Positions 35,122-41,186 of a stretch of 64,000 nt of DNA are shown piece by piece (the stretch's first letter is position 1; every line of letters starts with the position of its first letter). The stretch lies in NCBI RefSeq assembly GCF_020510525.1, contig NZ_CP075188.1:1302001-1366000 (forward strand). The letters run 5' to 3'. The notes under the pieces are model-generated. The model was not told where the DNA came from. It searched no databases and worked only from the letters and a program-made list of their open reading frames with translations. The position numbers were made by a program, and so were the translations under genes. This DNA is from Quatrionicoccus australiensis (GTDB lineage: Bacteria; Pseudomonadota; Gammaproteobacteria; Burkholderiales; Rhodocyclaceae).

Positions 35122-36303
35122 ATGAGCAGAGAAGTCGTCGTTCTTAGCGCAGTCCGTTCGCCGATTGGCGCCTTTGGTGGTTCCCTTGCTGATTTCGAAA
35201 GCACCGAACTGGCCGGCATCGTCATGAAGGAAGCGATTGCCCGCTCCGGTGTCGATCCGCAGGCAATCAACTACGTTACCGTCGGCACCACGATGCCGAC
35301 CGATTCCCGCTACGCTTATGTTTCCCGCGTTGCTTCGATTCAAGCCGGCCTGTCGATGGATTCCGTCGCCATGCAGGTTTCCCGCCTGTGTGCCTCCGGC
35401 CTGCAGGGCATTGTGACCACTGCCCAGAACCTGATGCTGGGTGATGCCGACTACGGTATCGGTGGCGGTGTCGAAGTCATGTCCAAGGCTGCCTACCTGC
35501 TGCCGGCATTGCGTTCGGGCGCCCGCATGGGTGATACCAAGGCCATCGATTCCATGGTTGCCGTCCTGACCGATCCGTTCGGCGTTGGCCACATGGGTAT
35601 CACGGCCGAGAACCTGGCTGCCAAGCATGGCATTACCCGTGAAGAGCAGGATGCCTTCGCTGTCGAATCGCAGCGTCGTGCCGCTGCAGCGATTGAAGCC
35701 GGCCATTTCAAGTCGCAAATCGTGCCCATCGTCAAGCAGACCCGCAAGGGCGAAGTGGTGTTCGATACCGACGAATACGTCAAGGCCGGTACCACGCTGG
35801 AATCGCTGGCCAAGATGAAGCCGGCTTTCAAGAAGGACGGCACGGTCACCGCTGGTAACGCCTCCGGCATCAACGACGGCGCAGCCTTCTTCGTGCTGGC
35901 TGCTGCTGACGTCGCCGCCAAGAATGGTCACAAGGCACGTGCCCGTATCGCCGGTTATGCCGTTGCCGGTGTGCCGAATGATGTCATGGGCGAAGGTCCG
36001 GTTCCGGCCACCAAGCTGGCCCTGAAGAAGGCCGGCCTGACGCTGGATCAGATGGATGTCATCGAGTCCAACGAAGCGTTTGCTGCCCAGGCTCTGTCTG
36101 TTTCCAAGCTGCTCGGTCTCGATCCGGTCAAGACCAATCCGAATGGCGGTGCCATCGCTCTCGGCCACCCGGTCGGCTGCTCTGGTGCTTTCATCGCGAC
36201 CAAGGCCCTGTATGAACTGGAACGTGTCGGCGGCAAGTATGCGCTGGTCACGATGTGTATCGGTGGTGGTCAAGGTATTGCCGTCATCTTCGAACGCGCC
36301 TGA
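35122..36303 (+). CDS. Acetyl-CoA acyltransferase (thiolase, BktB-like)
   Basis: A 393-residue thiolase with the active cysteine in VSRLCASGLQGIVTT (near residue 90), the catalytic histidine in NPNGGAIALGHPVGCSGA and the second cysteine in TMCIGGGQGIAV. The family condenses two acetyl-CoA or cleaves 3-ketoacyl-CoA. A leading AAGGAG and ATG at 35122 give the usual start (SREVVVLSAVRSPIG). No phaA/phaB/phaC gene is adjacent, so biosynthetic (PHB) or degradative direction cannot be told. A strong terminator follows. Confidence 0.92.
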   Translation: MSREVVVLSAVRSPIGAFGGSLADFESTELAGIVMKEAIARSGVDPQAINYVTVGTTMPTDSRYAYVSRVASIQAGLSMDSVAMQVSRLCASGLQGIVTTAQNLMLGDADYGIGGGVEVMSKAAYLLPALRSGARMGDTKAIDSMVAVLTDPFGVGHMGITAENLAAKHGITREEQDAFAVESQRRAAAAIEAGHFKSQIVPIVKQTRKGEVVFDTDEYVKAGTTLESLAKMKPAFKKDGTVTAGNASGINDGAAFFVLAAADVAAKNGHKARARIAGYAVAGVPNDVMGEGPVPATKLALKKAGLTLDQMDVIESNEAFAAQALSVSKLLGLDPVKTNPNGGAIALGHPVGCSGAFIATKALYELERVGGKYALVTMCIGGGQGIAVIFERA

Positions 36304-36328
36304 TCGCTTCGGTCTTTCCGTTGTACAG

Positions 36329-36360
36329 AAAACCCGCCGGAGCAATCCGGCGGGTTTTTT
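36329..36360 (+). terminator. Intrinsic terminator of the thiolase gene
   Basis: AAAACCCGCCGG (36329-36340) and CCGGCGGGTTTT (36347-36358) form a perfect 12-bp stem with loop AGCAAT and a T-run. It ends the thiolase transcript 26 bases after its stop and insulates the next gene's promoter region. Confidence 0.88.
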
Positions 36361-36363
36361 ATT

Positions 36364-36401
36364 TGCACCACTTTGAAATACAGATGCACCACCGTAGGGC
36401 G
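36364..36401 (+). promoter_or_regulatory. Two NtrC-like boxes upstream of the ATP-grasp gene
   Basis: TGCACCACTTTGAAATA (36364-36380) and TGCACCACCGTAGGGCG (36385-36401) each begin with the seven-base half site TGCACCA of the NtrC operator (TGCACCA-N3-TGGTGCA). The second one also keeps four of seven positions of the other half. Their centres are 21 bp apart, two helical turns. They lie about 53-90 bp before the -24 element below. Confidence 0.5.
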
Positions 36402-36453
36402 CGGCCCTGTTCTGTTGATTTCTAATTCACTGATTTCGTGATGTTTTGGACAG

Positions 36454-36469
36454 TGGCATGGAATCTGCT
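36454..36469 (+). promoter_or_regulatory. Candidate sigma-54 (-24/-12) promoter of the ATP-grasp/alpha-E unit
   Basis: TGGCATG (36454-36460), four bases, then CTGCT (36465-36469): 14 of the 16-base element TGGCACG-N4-TTGCT fits with two mismatches, and the invariant GG and GC are exactly ten bases apart. The predicted start is near 36480, 28 bases before the ATG at 36508. Confidence 0.55.
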
Positions 36470-36507
36470 GAATTACTTTCGAGAGCATCCTCAGCGACGA
36501 GTCCAAT

Positions 36508-37920
36508 ATGAACTTCTATAACGAAATGATGGACGCCAACGACGGCGTCCGTGCTCACTACCAGGGTTACGATCAATGGCTCAAGGCGACACCGGCGGAG
36601 CGCATCGCGCGCAAGCGGGCTGAAGCGGACCTGGCTTTCCATCGGGTTGGCATCACCTTCGCGGTGTATGGCGAAGAGGCAGGCAAGGAGCGTCTGATTC
36701 CCTTCGACATCATTCCGCGCATCATTCCCTCGGCTGAGTGGCTAGCGCTGCAGGCTGGCCTGCGTCAGCGTGTCACGGCGCTGAACATGTTCCTGCACGA
36801 CATCTACCACGATCAGGAAATTCTCAAGGCTGGCAAGATTCCGGCCGAGCAGATTCTCAACAATGCCCAGTATCGCCCGATCATGCAGGGTGTCGATGTG
36901 CCGGGTGGCGTCTACGCCCATATCGCCGGCGTCGATATCGTGCGTGCCGGAGCGGGCGAGTTCTACGTGCTGGAAGACAATCTGCGCGTACCGTCCGGTG
37001 TTTCCTACATGCTCGAAGACCGCAAGATGATGATGCGCCTCTTCCCCGAGTTGTTTGCCAAACACAAGGTGGCGCCGGTGCAGCACTACCCGGACATGCT
37101 GCTGGAAAAACTGCGCGCCGTCGCGCCGCAGGGCGTCAGCAATCCGACCGTGGTTGTGATGACGCCGGGCGCCTATAACAGCGCCTATTTCGAACATACC
37201 TTCCTCGCCCAGCAGATGGGTGTCGAACTGGTCGAAGGGCGTGATCTCTTCGTCAAGGACGAAGTGGTCTACATGCAGACGACGCAGGGGCCGCAGCGCG
37301 TCGATGTGATCTATCGTCGGATCGACGACGACTACATGGATCCCAAGGTTTTCCGCGCCGAATCGACGCTGGGCGTGCCTGGCATCCTCAAGGCCTACCA
37401 GGCCGGCAACGTGACCCTGGCCAATGCAATCGGTACCGGTGTTGCCGACGACAAGTCGATCTACCCGTACGTGCCGGACATGATCCGTTTCTACCTCGGC
37501 GAAGAGCCGAAGCTCAACAACGTGCCGACCTACATGTGCCGCAAGCCGGACGATCTGAAATACGTTCTTGACCATCTGCCGGAGCTGGTGGTCAAGGAAG
37601 TGCATGGGGCCGGTGGTTACGGCATGCTGGTCGGACCGGCTTCGACGAAGGAGCAGATCGAGCATTTCCGGCAACTGCTGATTGCCAAGCCGGAGGGCTA
37701 TATCGCCCAGCCGACGCTCGCCTTGTCCAACTGCCCGACTTTTGTCGAGGAAGGCATCGCGCCGCGTCACCTTGATCTGCGCCCCTTCGTGCTGTCTTCG
37801 GGCAAGTGCGTCAACATGGTGCCAGGCGGCCTGACCCGTGTTGCCCTGACCAAGGGCTCGCTGGTCGTCAATTCGTCGCAGGGCGGCGGTACCAAAGACA
37901 CCTGGGTTCTGGAGGATTAA
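36508..37920 (+). CDS. Circularly permuted ATP-grasp type 2 protein (COG2308)
   Basis: A 470-residue protein of the CP-ATPgrasp type 2 family (formerly DUF404/DUF407). Typical parts are an N-terminal YNEMMDANDGVRAHYQGYDQW, then RLIPFDIIPRIIPSAEW, VLEDNLRVPSGVSYMLEDR, the block TPGAYNSAYFEHTFLAQQ followed by MGVELVEGRDL, IYRRIDDDYMDP and YVLDHLPELVVKEVHGAGGYGM. By fold it should form an acyl-phosphate and ligate an amine, i.e. a peptide or amide bond; substrate unknown. It heads a unit with alpha-E sequences and lies behind a sigma-54-like promoter. It is a paralogue of the N-terminal half of the protein at 44643-47162. Confidence 0.92.
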   Translation: MNFYNEMMDANDGVRAHYQGYDQWLKATPAERIARKRAEADLAFHRVGITFAVYGEEAGKERLIPFDIIPRIIPSAEWLALQAGLRQRVTALNMFLHDIYHDQEILKAGKIPAEQILNNAQYRPIMQGVDVPGGVYAHIAGVDIVRAGAGEFYVLEDNLRVPSGVSYMLEDRKMMMRLFPELFAKHKVAPVQHYPDMLLEKLRAVAPQGVSNPTVVVMTPGAYNSAYFEHTFLAQQMGVELVEGRDLFVKDEVVYMQTTQGPQRVDVIYRRIDDDYMDPKVFRAESTLGVPGILKAYQAGNVTLANAIGTGVADDKSIYPYVPDMIRFYLGEEPKLNNVPTYMCRKPDDLKYVLDHLPELVVKEVHGAGGYGMLVGPASTKEQIEHFRQLLIAKPEGYIAQPTLALSNCPTFVEEGIAPRHLDLRPFVLSSGKCVNMVPGGLTRVALTKGSLVVNSSQGGGTKDTWVLED

Positions 37921-37923
37921 GTC

Positions 37924-38118
37924 ATGCTGAGTCGTACTGCCGATCACCTTTTCTGGATGTCCCGCTATATCGAGCGGGCCGAAGGCCTGGCTTGCCGGGC
38001 TTCAGCGCAGGCTCACATGAGCGAAGCGAATGTTACGCCGGAGCTAAAACCGGGTGGCTTTGGCGCAGCCAAAGCCGGAGGTTTGCGGCCTGCCGTTCAA
38101 GGAGAAACAACATGTTGA
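37924..38118 (+). pseudogene. Partial copy of the alpha-E gene 5' end with an inserted hairpin sequence (64-codon ORF)
   Basis: The first 20 codons encode exactly the same peptide as the alpha-E gene that follows at 38112 (MLSRTADHLFWMSRYIERAE), yet the DNA differs at seven positions, all synonymous. After residue 22 the similarity stops; an unrelated stretch with a 9-bp perfect hairpin (38056-38076) follows. The ORF's stop codon (38116-38118) lies inside the alpha-E start region. It begins four bases after the ATP-grasp gene with GGAGG upstream, so it could still be translated and coupled. I consider it a remnant of a second alpha-E gene, with a small regulatory leader ORF as the alternative. 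Confidence 0.75.
38047..38084. repeat. REP-like palindrome inside the alpha-E remnant
   Basis: GGCTTTGGC (38056-38064) and GCCAAAGCC (38068-38076) form a perfect 9-bp stem with a GCA loop, and an outer AAACC/GGTTT pair (38047-38051, 38080-38084) extends it. There is no T-run, so it is not a typical terminator. It looks like an extragenic palindromic element within the spacer between the two alpha-E starts. I cannot test whether it is repeated elsewhere. Confidence 0.55.
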
Positions 38119-39059
38119 GCCGTACCGCCGATCATTTGTTCTGGATGTCCCGCTACATCGAGCGGGCCGAAAACCTCGCCCGTCTGCTCGACGTTACCTG
38201 GCAGATGTCCCTGGTGCCGCAATCGCTTGATGCCGCCAACCAGAACTGGAACGCCATCATCGCCCTGAACAGCCTTGAGGCGGCCTATGCCAAGAAATAT
38301 TCGGAAATCACTGCCGAGAACGTCCTGCGTTTCATGGTCAGCGATGCCGACAACTTCGCCTCCATTCACAGCTGCCTGCGCATGGCGCGTGAGAATGCCC
38401 ACGCCGTGCGTGGCACGATCACCACGGAAATGTGGGAAACCCTCAATTCGACCTGGCTGGAAGCGCGTGAAAAAAGCTTCGAGCAACTTTTGAACGCCGG
38501 GATCAGCGAGTTCTTCGAGTGGGTCAAGATGCGCTCCTCGCTGTCGCGTGGCACGACGCTGGGCACGCTGTTGCAGGACAAGGCGTATCACTTCATTCGC
38601 CTCGGCACGCTGCTTGAGCGGGCGGACAACACGGCACGCATTCTCGACGTCAAATATCACGTCCTGCGCCCGCACGGTGACGAGGGTGCGACCGACTTCT
38701 ATCAGTGGGGCGCCTTGCTGCGTTCGGTATCGGCCTTCGAGGTTTATCGCAAGGTTTACCGCGATGCCATCACACCGGAACGGGTTGCCGAGTTGTTGAT
38801 CCTGCGCGACGACATGCCGCGTTCGCTGCATTTCTGCATGAACGGCGTGGTCAAGAATCTCGATCTGATCGCCAACAGCCATTCCGGCGAAACCCAGCGT
38901 CAGGCCGGTTTGCTGCATGCCAAGCTGCATTACGCGCGGGTCGAGGATATTCTCGAGCAGGGTTTGCATGAGTGGCTGACTGACTTCATGGATCACATCT
39001 ATATGCTGGGGGATGGGATCAGCAAGGACTTTTTGGCGCCGATGGCGGAGGCGGCTTAA
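38112..39059 (+). CDS. Alpha-E domain protein (COG2307)
   Basis: A 315-residue, all-helical alpha-E domain (formerly DUF403). It begins with the family signature MLSRTADHLFWMSRYIERAE, continues with NLARLLDVTWQM, and contains RTTITTEMWETLN-like GTITTEMWETLNSTW, LGTLLERADNTARILDVKYH and RSVSAFEVYRK. Alpha-E proteins accompany CP-ATP-grasp and transglutaminase genes and are predicted accessory or catalytic partners of unknown activity. The ATG at 38112 has a very good AAGGAG. It is preceded by the partial copy of its own 5' end. After its stop there is a 12-bp perfect hairpin (39071-39106). Confidence 0.9.
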   Translation: MLSRTADHLFWMSRYIERAENLARLLDVTWQMSLVPQSLDAANQNWNAIIALNSLEAAYAKKYSEITAENVLRFMVSDADNFASIHSCLRMARENAHAVRGTITTEMWETLNSTWLEAREKSFEQLLNAGISEFFEWVKMRSSLSRGTTLGTLLQDKAYHFIRLGTLLERADNTARILDVKYHVLRPHGDEGATDFYQWGALLRSVSAFEVYRKVYRDAITPERVAELLILRDDMPRSLHFCMNGVVKNLDLIANSHSGETQRQAGLLHAKLHYARVEDILEQGLHEWLTDFMDHIYMLGDGISKDFLAPMAEAA

Positions 39060-39070
39060 GGTTGGTTTTT

Positions 39071-39106
39071 CTCCAGCCACGATCGGGTTTCGGGTCGTGG
39101 CTGGAG
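39071..39106 (+). terminator. Strong hairpin after the alpha-E gene
   Basis: CTCCAGCCACGA (39071-39082) and TCGTGGCTGGAG (39095-39106) form a perfect 12-bp stem with a 12-base loop, 12 bases after the alpha-E stop. It lacks a T-run on the 3' side, so termination would not be classical. It probably protects or defines the 3' end of the transcript. Confidence 0.5.
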
Positions 39107-39192
39107 TGTCGTCCTCCGTAATTGGGTATTTCGTTGTTTGGCGTGATGTTTCCGCCTTGCGAGCGGGCAGCATCGCGTGTTGAACCGTTGCT

Positions 39193-39402
39193 TTCCGCCT
39201 TGCGGGCGGGCGTACTTTCTTTTGCTTCGCCAAAAGAAAGTAGCCAAAGAAAAGGCGACCCCCGGGTCGGCGCCGGGCGTTGCCCGGTTCCTTGCGCTAC
39301 TCGGTCGTCCGGGCGGCTTGCTAAACTCGCCTGCGGCTCAGACAGACGCAAGCCGAATGCCCCCGGCCGTCCTGCGTTGCTCAGCGCCTCTCAGGGGGAC
39401 CC
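39193..39402 (+). repeat. About 210-bp interspersed-repeat unit, left copy of an inverted pair
   Basis: This unit matches, in reverse complement, the block 39521-39732. The outer ~65 bases are nearly identical and centre on a self-complementary ACTTTCTTTTG-CTTCGC-CAAAAGAAAGT hairpin, followed by AAAGAAAAGGCGACCCC. Deeper in, islands such as TTGCGCTACTCG and CTCAGACAG are shared but diverged. ORFs in this segment (including those translating LLLRQKKV) are readings of the repeat and not genes. I remember similar sequences from betaproteobacterial intergenic regions, but this is memory only. Confidence 0.75.
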
Positions 39403-39520
39403 GAAAGGCGTCTCGGAACAACGGCTCTGCCCTGGAAAAAACAAAAAAGGTGTTTTTTAGCGGTCGACCGCTGGAAAACGGCCAAAACCATTTTGAGCGG
39501 TTCGGCGGCGACGCTTTTCC
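39403..39520. other. Central spacer between the inverted repeat units
   Basis: A 118-bp spacer. It holds a perfect 14-bp palindrome AGCGGTCGACCGCT (39459-39472), directly preceded by an AACAAAAAAGGTGTTTTTT-like A/T stretch with short self-complementarity. No gene, transposase fragment or promoter is visible. The spacer may be the unique sequence between two insertions of the same repeat or the loop of one large palindromic element. Confidence 0.5.
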
Positions 39521-39732
39521 GGGTCCCCATGTGGAGCGCCGAGCAACGGAGCTGATGGCGGATAAAGGGCGAGGACTGTCTGAGGGGCGTAGCCCCGAGT
39601 TCCGCAGCCCCCGCCAGCAGCGAGTAGCGCAGGGGAGTCGGCGCAGCCGACCGCGTAGCCTGGGGTCGCCTTTTCTTTGCTTACTTTCTTTTGGCGAAGC
39701 AAAAGAAAGTGAGACGCCCCGCAAGGGCGGAA
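39521..39732 (-). repeat. About 210-bp interspersed-repeat unit, right copy (inverted)
   Basis: Reverse complement partner of 39193-39402. The end towards 39732 is the well-conserved part, with the ACTTTCTTTTGGCGAAGCAAAAGAAAGT hairpin region at 39682-39710 and GGGGTCGCCTTTTCTTTGC at 39662-39680; the inner part contains CTGTCTGAGG and GAGTAGCGCAGG, counterparts of the left copy. The two units face each other and span 540 bp in total. From 39733 to 39904 nothing else is seen except the AGGAG ahead of the aminotransferase ATG. Confidence 0.75.
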
Positions 39733-39904
39733 CCCGCACGTAAAACAAGCACAGCATCTTCCGTAAGCGAGACGGACACCCCGCCGAGCGGAAACCAGCC
39801 GCCAATCAAACCAGAACCCACATTTGCCGCGCACCGGAATAGCCCGAAAGCCCCCTTCGGCGTTATCCTCCCGGATCAACAAAAACACCCTCAGGAGCCA
39901 CCCC

Positions 39905-41032
39905 ATGTCCCGTCTGCTGCCCGCCGTCGACCCCGACGGCCTGCTCGAATATTCCGTGGTCTATACCGACCGCGCCCTGAACCATATGTCGCAATCCTTC
40001 CAGGGCACGATGCGCGATGTGTCGCGGATACTCAAGCAGGTCTATGGCGCGCATTCGGTGGCCATCGTGCCGGGCAGCGGTACCTTCGGCATGGAGGCGG
40101 TGGCCCGCCAGTTTGCGACCGACAAGAAGGTACTGGTGATTCGCAATGGCTGGTTCAGCTTCCGCTGGACGCAGATTTTCGAGATGGGCCGGATTCCTTC
40201 CGAGGCAGTCGTGCTCAAGGCGCAACGCCAGGGCGAGGGAAGCCAGGCGCCGTTTGCGCCGCCAGCGGTCGACGTCGTGGTGGCGGCCATTTTGCGCGAG
40301 AAGCCGGCCGTGGTTTTCGCGCCGCATGTCGAGACGGCATCCGGCATCATCCTGCCGACCGCGTATATCCAGGCGGTGGCCGAAGCGGTACATGCCGTGG
40401 GCGGCTTGTTCGTGCTCGACTGCATCGCTTCCGGCGCAATCTGGGTCGATATGCAAGTAACCGGCGTCGATGTGCTGATCAGCGCGCCGCAGAAGGGCTG
40501 GAGCGCCTCGCCGTGCTGCGCGCTGGTGATGCTGGGCGAGCGGGCGCGCGCGGCAATCGAGACGACGACCAGTACCAGTTTTGCCTGCGACCTGAAAAAG
40601 TGGCTGCAGATCATGGAAACCTACGAGGGCGGTGCGCACGCTTATCACGCAACGATGCCGACCGACGGCATCGCGCGCCTGCATGAAGTGATGCTGGAAA
40701 TGGAAGCCTACGGTTTCGATCGCATCATGGCAGAGCAGCAGGCGCTGGGCGATCAGGTGCGGGCGCTGCTCGCCAGCCAGGGTTTCCCCAGCGTCGCGGC
40801 CGAGGGCTTCGGCGCGCCGGGCGTGGTGGTCAGCTATACCAGCGATCCGGATATCCAGACCGGCAAGAAATTCGTCGGTCTCGGTCTGCAGACGGCGGCT
40901 GGCGTGCCGCTGCAATGTGACGAACCGGCCGATTACCGGACGTTCCGGGTTGGCCTGTTCGGGCTGGATAAACTGCACAACATCGAGCGTACGCTGCGTC
41001 ATCTGGCTGACGCATTGGTGCAAGTAAAATAA
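39905..41032 (+). CDS. Class V PLP-dependent aminotransferase (alanine-glyoxylate type)
   Basis: A 375-residue fold-type I aminotransferase. The N-terminal substrate loop is VAIVPGSGTFGMEAVARQF, the PLP aspartate is in FVLDCIASG, and the Schiff-base lysine is in DVLISAPQKGWSAS. This resembles alanine-glyoxylate/serine-pyruvate aminotransferases. The PLP-phosphate and lysine sites are intact. CAGGAG about ten bases before the ATG 39905 fits that start; the longer frame from 39824 translates spacer. It lies between the repeat pair and the second ATP-grasp/transglutaminase unit, but its promoter is not evident, and whether it belongs to that system is open. Confidence 0.88.
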   Translation: MSRLLPAVDPDGLLEYSVVYTDRALNHMSQSFQGTMRDVSRILKQVYGAHSVAIVPGSGTFGMEAVARQFATDKKVLVIRNGWFSFRWTQIFEMGRIPSEAVVLKAQRQGEGSQAPFAPPAVDVVVAAILREKPAVVFAPHVETASGIILPTAYIQAVAEAVHAVGGLFVLDCIASGAIWVDMQVTGVDVLISAPQKGWSASPCCALVMLGERARAAIETTTSTSFACDLKKWLQIMETYEGGAHAYHATMPTDGIARLHEVMLEMEAYGFDRIMAEQQALGDQVRALLASQGFPSVAAEGFGAPGVVVSYTSDPDIQTGKKFVGLGLQTAAGVPLQCDEPADYRTFRVGLFGLDKLHNIERTLRHLADALVQVK

Positions 41033-41046
41033 TGCGACAAGAGGTG

Positions 41047-41078
41047 CGCACCGGCCTGGTGCGCACCAGGTTGAACCA
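41047..41078 (+). promoter_or_regulatory. Overlapping NtrC-like boxes upstream of the transglutaminase unit
   Basis: CGCACCGGCCTGGTGCG (41047-41063) matches 11 of the 14 fixed positions of TGCACCA-N3-TGGTGCA, and CGCACCAGGTTGAACCA (41062-41078) keeps ten of them. Between them lies a perfect 16-bp palindrome CCTGGTGCGCACCAGG (41055-41070). They start 15 bases after the aminotransferase stop and end about 58 bp before the -24 element. A further TGGTGCC half site is at 41089-41095. Confidence 0.55.
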
Positions 41079-41135
41079 GGCCTTGGCTTGGTGCCTCTGG
41101 CTCGGCGCATTGCCAATAATCAATGGCTTACAAGC

Positions 41136-41151
41136 TGGTTCATGTCTTGCT
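41136..41151 (+). promoter_or_regulatory. Candidate sigma-54 (-24/-12) promoter of the transglutaminase/ATP-grasp unit
   Basis: TGGTTCA (41136-41142), four bases, then a perfect TTGCT (41147-41151). GG and GC are exactly ten bases apart; the -24 half has mismatches at positions 4, 5 and 7. The predicted start is near 41162, 25 bases before the GTG at 41187. The distance to the NtrC-like boxes equals that at the 36.4-kb promoter. Confidence 0.5.
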
Positions 41152-41186
41152 TTTAAGCTATCAGTCTATTTGCCCGGAGCAAGCCC

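Noticed and set aside
39122..39823. Several frames of 110-190 codons in the spacer after the alpha-E gene
   Set aside because: They translate the inverted repeat units, run into each other on both strands, and contain no domain; the repeated LLLRQKKV-type peptides are by-products of the repeat DNA.
41101..41118. TGGCTCG followed by TTGCC as an alternative sigma-54 element
   Set aside because: The GG-GC spacing is 11 instead of the strict 10 bases. The site at 41136-41151 has the right spacing and a better -12.
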